From NCBI GenBank assembly GCA_934096265.1, contig CAKOLI010000001.1, positions 1 to 64,000 on the forward strand: a stretch of 64,000 nt of DNA, in the 5' to 3' direction. Under the pieces are notes generated by a model. That model saw only the letters and a list, made by a program, of their open reading frames with translations. It was not told the origin of the DNA and made no database searches. This document shows positions 60,328 through 64,000 of the stretch, one piece after another. The stretch's first letter is position 1. Every line of letters begins with the position of its first letter. Made by a program: the position numbers and the translations under genes. Source of the DNA: an uncultured Bacilli bacterium. GTDB lineage: Bacteria > Bacillota_I > Bacilli_A > RF39 > UBA660.

Positions 60328-62835
60328 ATGAAAAAAGAATATAAAAACTATTTAATATTAACAATAACCGTTCTTCTTGTAGTTTTAATCTGCACAAGAG
60401 GTTATAATTTATTTGGTTCAGATACTGATTGGGTTAATCAACATACCATTATACCAGAATATTTTAGAGAAATATTCTATAAAACAGGTAATCTATTTCC
60501 TAACTTCTCCTTTCACTATGGAGCAGGCCAAAACATCTTTAACATATCTTACTATGGATTATTAAGCCCAATAGTATTATTATCATACTTATTTCCACAT
60601 ATAAATATGGTAACATATATAACTATAATAGATATTATAATACTAATTATATCTTCTTTTTTATTCTATAGATGGATTAAAAGTCATAATACAAGTAACA
60701 TAGTAAGCTTAACATCATCATTAATATTTGTTCTAGCAGAACCATTTATCTTTCAAATGCATAGACATATCATGTTCGTAAACTATATGCCTTTTTTAAT
60801 CATGGCCTTAATGGGAGTAGATAGATATATTAACAATAAAGAAAAATCCTTACTATTAATAGGGGTATTTCTGATGATAATGACCAGCTATTACTACAGT
60901 GTATGTGGATTACTAGTTATCTGTATTTATTATCTATATACATACTTAAATAAATATGAAACATTATCTACAAGTAAATTATTTATAGATGGCATAAAAT
61001 TTGTATTAGTCTTATTTCTAGCAATACTATCCTCATCCATCTTACTACTACCAACAATGTATACCCTAATATTTGGAAGAGCAGAAGGAGGTTCTACCTA
61101 CAACCTAATATCCCTATTAATACCAACCATAAAAGTCCATAAACTCTTCTCAGGTACATACACCATTGGCTTTGCAATTATAGGACTAATATCCTTACTA
61201 TACCTATTTTACACTAAAAAGAAAAACAACATAATCCTAGGTACAATCCTCCTAATAATCCTTCTCTTACCAATATTTAGATATGCCCTAAATGGAGGAT
61301 TATACTTAAGAGAAAAATGCTTTATCCCATTTATCCCTTTATTTGGCTTTTTAATATCTAACTTCCTAAAAGACCTATATGATGATAAAATAAATATAAA
61401 TAAATTCCTAATATTTACATCTATCATAATTATATTCTTATATCTTATAAATAAATTTAACTACTTCTACTATTACTACTTTATATTCTTAATAATAATC
61501 CTAATATATAAAAAATATAAAAATAAAATAATCCCATCGATACTCCTAGTCTTACTAGCCCTAACTATATCAGTAGTAAGTAACCTAACAGAAGAATATG
61601 TATCATATGATATGTATAACAACTTCTTTGATAAGGAAATGCTAAGTAGTATTAACAATATATTAGAAAAAGATAAATCTATATATCGTACTAATAACCT
61701 TATATATCCTACTAAAAATGTAAATAACATAGTAAATAATAGGTTTTACACTACCAATATATATTCATCTACTTATAACAGTAACTACCTAAACTTCATA
61801 AGAAACACTTTCCAAACTAGCATGTTAGAATATAACTACTTCCTAGTATCAGCATCATCTAACTTTATGTTTAATTCATATATGGGAGTTAAATACTTAA
61901 TATCAAACTATGACCCAGGATTAGGATATGAAAAAATAAATAACGATACCTACTTAAATAATAATGCATACTCTATAATGTACGCTAGTAACCATATATT
62001 AAATGAAGATGAATTTGATAAATATACATATCCTTATCAATTAGAATTATTACTAAATAACGTAATAACTAAAGATAAAACTACTAATGCAAATACATAT
62101 ACATCAATAAAAAGTTATCTACCTAAATACACTATTATATCTAAAGAAAATGTAGACATAACAAAAGATAATGATAAATATATCTTAAAAGTAGATAACA
62201 AAACTGCAAATATAAAAATAAAATTAGAACAACCATTACATAATAAATTCCTATTAATAAACTTATATGGATTAAAAGAAAACTCTTGTAGTTATGATAA
62301 TATATCTATGACTATTAATAATATAGAAAATATCCTAACATGTAAAACATGGCCATATTCTAATAAGAATAATACCTTCAAGTATGTAATAGGGGACAGA
62401 ACTATAGAATACTTAGATATCAAACTAACTAAAGGTACATATAATATAGATAAAATAGAACTATATACATTAGACTATGACTCTATTAAAAATACCAAGT
62501 CAAATACTACTGAAGTAACTATAAATAAAATGGAAAATGATACTATCATAGCTAGTGCTAAAGTAAATAGCCCTTCATACATAGTAACATCTATTCCATA
62601 TGATAAAGGATTTACAGTTAAAGTAGATGATAAAAAAATACCTTATGAAAAAGTAAACAAAGCATTCATAGGCTTTAAAGTAGATAAGGGGACTCATACA
62701 ATCAAAATAACTTATTCCTCTCCTTGGCATAAAGAAGGCAAAATAATATCATGTATTAGCATAATTTCTACTATAGTAATACTAACTATAGATAAAACCA
62801 AAAAGAAAAAGCAGTTCAACAAAATAGCTTCATAA
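60328..62835 (+). CDS. yfhO: YfhO-family membrane glycosyltransferase
   Basis: This 835-residue polytopic protein has about a dozen helices in the first 420 residues, a large extracellular domain and one C-terminal helix. FGSDTDWVNQHTIIPEYFR with its Asp residues and FHYGAGQNIFNISYYGLLSP match the GT-C active-site loop of YfhO. In Bacillus and Listeria YfhO-type enzymes move the sugar from the lipid carrier onto lipoteichoic acid, completing the pathway started by CsbB and GtcA. It begins seven bases after gtcA with GGGAG upstream, and a strong terminator follows. Confidence 0.88.
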   Translation: MKKEYKNYLILTITVLLVVLICTRGYNLFGSDTDWVNQHTIIPEYFREIFYKTGNLFPNFSFHYGAGQNIFNISYYGLLSPIVLLSYLFPHINMVTYITIIDIIILIISSFLFYRWIKSHNTSNIVSLTSSLIFVLAEPFIFQMHRHIMFVNYMPFLIMALMGVDRYINNKEKSLLLIGVFLMIMTSYYYSVCGLLVICIYYLYTYLNKYETLSTSKLFIDGIKFVLVLFLAILSSSILLLPTMYTLIFGRAEGGSTYNLISLLIPTIKVHKLFSGTYTIGFAIIGLISLLYLFYTKKKNNIILGTILLIILLLPIFRYALNGGLYLREKCFIPFIPLFGFLISNFLKDLYDDKININKFLIFTSIIIIFLYLINKFNYFYYYYFIFLIIILIYKKYKNKIIPSILLVLLALTISVVSNLTEEYVSYDMYNNFFDKEMLSSINNILEKDKSIYRTNNLIYPTKNVNNIVNNRFYTTNIYSSTYNSNYLNFIRNTFQTSMLEYNYFLVSASSNFMFNSYMGVKYLISNYDPGLGYEKINNDTYLNNNAYSIMYASNHILNEDEFDKYTYPYQLELLLNNVITKDKTTNANTYTSIKSYLPKYTIISKENVDITKDNDKYILKVDNKTANIKIKLEQPLHNKFLLINLYGLKENSCSYDNISMTINNIENILTCKTWPYSNKNNTFKYVIGDRTIEYLDIKLTKGTYNIDKIELYTLDYDSIKNTKSNTTEVTINKMENDTIIASAKVNSPSYIVTSIPYDKGFTVKVDDKKIPYEKVNKAFIGFKVDKGTHTIKITYSSPWHKEGKIISCISIISTIVILTIDKTKKKKQFNKIAS

Positions 62836-62873
62836 TGTTGATAAATAAATTTGTTTAAATAGTTTAAAAGAGT

Positions 62874-62903
62874 ACAGTTTGTTTGCGAGCAAACTGTTTT
62901 TTT
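62874..62903 (+). terminator. Terminator of the csbB-gtcA-yfhO operon
   Basis: ACAGTTTG (62874-62881) pairs with CAAACTGT (62890-62897), followed by T7. Confidence 0.88.
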
Positions 62904-62946
62904 GTACCATCACAATAAAATAATAACTAAATATTAAACATCTTAG

Positions 62947-62975
62947 TTTACATTTCTACCTCTTCATGATAAAAT
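62947..62975 (+). promoter_or_regulatory. Promoter of the XRE-ImmA gene
   Basis: TTTACA (62947-62952), a 17-base spacer and TAAAAT (62970-62975). Confidence 0.65.
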
Positions 62976-62991
62976 ATAAACTGTAAGAGGT
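62958..62991. promoter_or_regulatory. Operator-like inverted repeat at the XRE-ImmA promoter
   Basis: ACCTCTT (62958-62964) and AAGAGGT (62985-62991) flank the -10. The left arm is probably upstream of the transcription start, so a DNA-level operator for the encoded XRE domain is more likely than an RNA hairpin. Confidence 0.45.
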
Positions 62992-63000
62992 GAGAGTAAT

Positions 63001-63936
63001 ATGGATGGAATTGGAAATAATTTAAAAAGAATTAGATTATTAAAAAATCTATCACTTAAAGATGCAGGTAATCTTCTTAATATGACTGCGACCGCTATTT
63101 CTAAATATGAAAAAGGGAAAATACTACCAGATTCAAAAAAATTAATTGATTTTGCCAATGCATATAATGTTAAATCCATTGAATTATTAAAGGTTTATAA
63201 TGCTCCAAAAATGAAATTTACTTCATTTAGAAAGAAAAAAAGACTAACTGGCCAAAATTTAGAACTTTTAGAAGAATTAATTCAAGATGAAGTTTATAAA
63301 TATTTAGAAATTATAGAAATGAATAATATAGATACTGACAATATTAAATTAAAAAAATATTCATGTAACAATTTTGAAGATGTAGAAAAAGCAGCGAATG
63401 ATTTTAGAAATTATATAAAAATATCAAACAAACAACCAATATCAGATTTAATTAATATTCTTGAAAATTTAGGAATTATTATAATTCAAATAAAAAATCC
63501 TAATAATCGTTTTGATGATTTTGATGGATTAAGTGAAATTGTAAATAACATTCCTGTTATTGTTTTATTAGATGACATAAAAGACGGTGCTAGGCAAAGA
63601 TTTACTATTGCTCATGAATTAGGTCATTTAATTCTAAATATTAATAATGATGAATTAGACGAAGAAAAACTATGTAATAGATTTGCAAGTGCATTACTAA
63701 TGCCAAAAGAAGCAATAACAAATGAATTTGGATATTCAAGAAGAAATATAAACTTTTTTGAATTAACAGCATTCAAAAATGAATTTAAAGTTAGTTATAC
63801 TACGATTATATATAGATTAAAAGATTTAAATATCATTTCAGAATATTTATATAAAAAATTAAGCATATTTTTAAGTCAACGAATAGGTAAAAATGATCCA
63901 AAACCTAATTCCACCAGAAATATCATTTCAATTTAA
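63001..63936 (+). CDS. XRE regulator fused to an ImmA/IrrE metallopeptidase; C-terminus frameshifted
   Basis: Residues 1-65 are an XRE helix-turn-helix (GIGNNLKRIRLLKNLSLKDAG, with TATAISKYEKGK). Residues 145-260 are an M78/ImmA zinc peptidase with FTIAHELGHLIL (His205, Glu206, His209) and the downstream EEKLCNRFASALLMP. Such proteins sense stress or a prophage signal and cleave a repressor. The open frame ends at 311 residues, RNIISI. The sequence expected at the family's C-terminus, IPPEISFQFKKIVYKLEAD..ISVNKACELL, is found in the +1 frame (from 63893 to the window end). A one-base frameshift near 63903-63912 is therefore likely. GAGGTGAGAGTAAT precedes the ATG. Confidence 0.85.
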   Translation: MDGIGNNLKRIRLLKNLSLKDAGNLLNMTATAISKYEKGKILPDSKKLIDFANAYNVKSIELLKVYNAPKMKFTSFRKKKRLTGQNLELLEELIQDEVYKYLEIIEMNNIDTDNIKLKKYSCNNFEDVEKAANDFRNYIKISNKQPISDLINILENLGIIIIQIKNPNNRFDDFDGLSEIVNNIPVIVLLDDIKDGARQRFTIAHELGHLILNINNDELDEEKLCNRFASALLMPKEAITNEFGYSRRNINFFELTAFKNEFKVSYTTIIYRLKDLNIISEYLYKKLSIFLSQRIGKNDPKPNSTRNIISI

Positions 63937-64000
63937 AAAAATAGTATACAAGTTAGAAGCCGATGAAATAATTTCGGTAAATAAAGCATGCGAGCTATTA
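63893..64000 (+). pseudogene. Displaced C-terminal part of the XRE-ImmA gene, running off the window
   Basis: This +1 frame is open for at least 36 codons to the last base. It reads like the conserved tail of ImmA-family proteins (RFxxLVYxALxxxxISxxKAAELL pattern seen as FKKIVYKLEADEIISVNKACELL, in parts). It could alternatively start as a separate short gene at the ATG, but the overlap with the ImmA domain and the family match favour one broken gene. Confidence 0.6.

Overview
The window is an AT-rich, densely packed chromosome segment from a low-GC Gram-positive bacterium. TGA serves as a stop (for example map) and TGG encodes Trp, so the standard bacterial code fits. A spoIIGA-sigE pair implies a spore-former. 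PolC, TrmK, YmcA/RicA, YlbM/TmcAL, CsbB-GtcA-YfhO and comEA-comEC are typical of Firmicutes of the Bacilli type. A gut-associated, genome-streamlined Bacilli or Erysipelotrichia-like lineage is my inference; no taxonomic marker was searched.

Layout. 1-5.7 kb: possible IS end at the left edge, a Pro/Tyr-rich small protein, an M29 aminopeptidase, an orphan pilin-like gene, parE without parC, spoIIGA-sigE and a 47-residue acidic protein. 5.8-8.7 kb: a rearranged agr quorum-sensing locus in which agrA-agrC converge on agrB-agrD; agrD is a 40-codon gene found by direct translation. 9.0-13.8 kb: tagO/wecA-like, yvlD-like, lgt, trxB, an unknown gene and a Xer-type recombinase. 14.0-28.2 kb: the S10-spc-alpha ribosomal superoperon with a structured leader, without rplD-distal L30 (rpmD), and with secY, adk, map, infA and rpoA. 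28.3-30.3 kb: a YtrA-type GntR regulator with an ABC exporter. 30.4-39.8 kb: queA, dnaG-rpoD-trmK, miaB-ymcA, murD, tRNA-Leu(CAA) and an archaeal-looking serS.

40.2-42.5 kb is an accessory island: a PfkB-kinase/SIS-isomerase fusion plus a 101-residue unknown partner. 42.6-47.6 kb: gpsA, a DUF192 gene, a CmpB-like membrane protein, comEA and comEC. 47.6-50.5 kb is the most unusual stretch. The 3' end of comEC occurs twice, and each copy is followed by a DUF1016 (YhcG-type) nuclease gene; both nuclease genes and the second comEC end are damaged. 50.8-57.7 kb: a membrane-anchored unknown, polC with an internal insertion, and a decayed BspA-type surface-protein gene. 57.7-62.8 kb: tmcAL and the csbB-gtcA-yfhO polymer-glycosylation operon. 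The window ends in an XRE-ImmA regulator whose C-terminus is frameshifted.

How the genes work together: most are housekeeping (translation, replication, envelope precursor synthesis, tRNA modification). Sporulation (SpoIIGA activating pro-SigE; YmcA/RicA), DNA uptake (ComEA binding DNA, ComEC as channel) and peptide signalling (AgrB processing AgrD, AgrC-AgrA sensing) form the developmental layer. The accessory genes (agr, PfkB-SIS, DUF1016, ImmA) favour TTA/ATT/AAT codons, whereas the non-ribosomal core genes are rich in CTA/ATA/AAC. This suggests the accessory genes were acquired separately.
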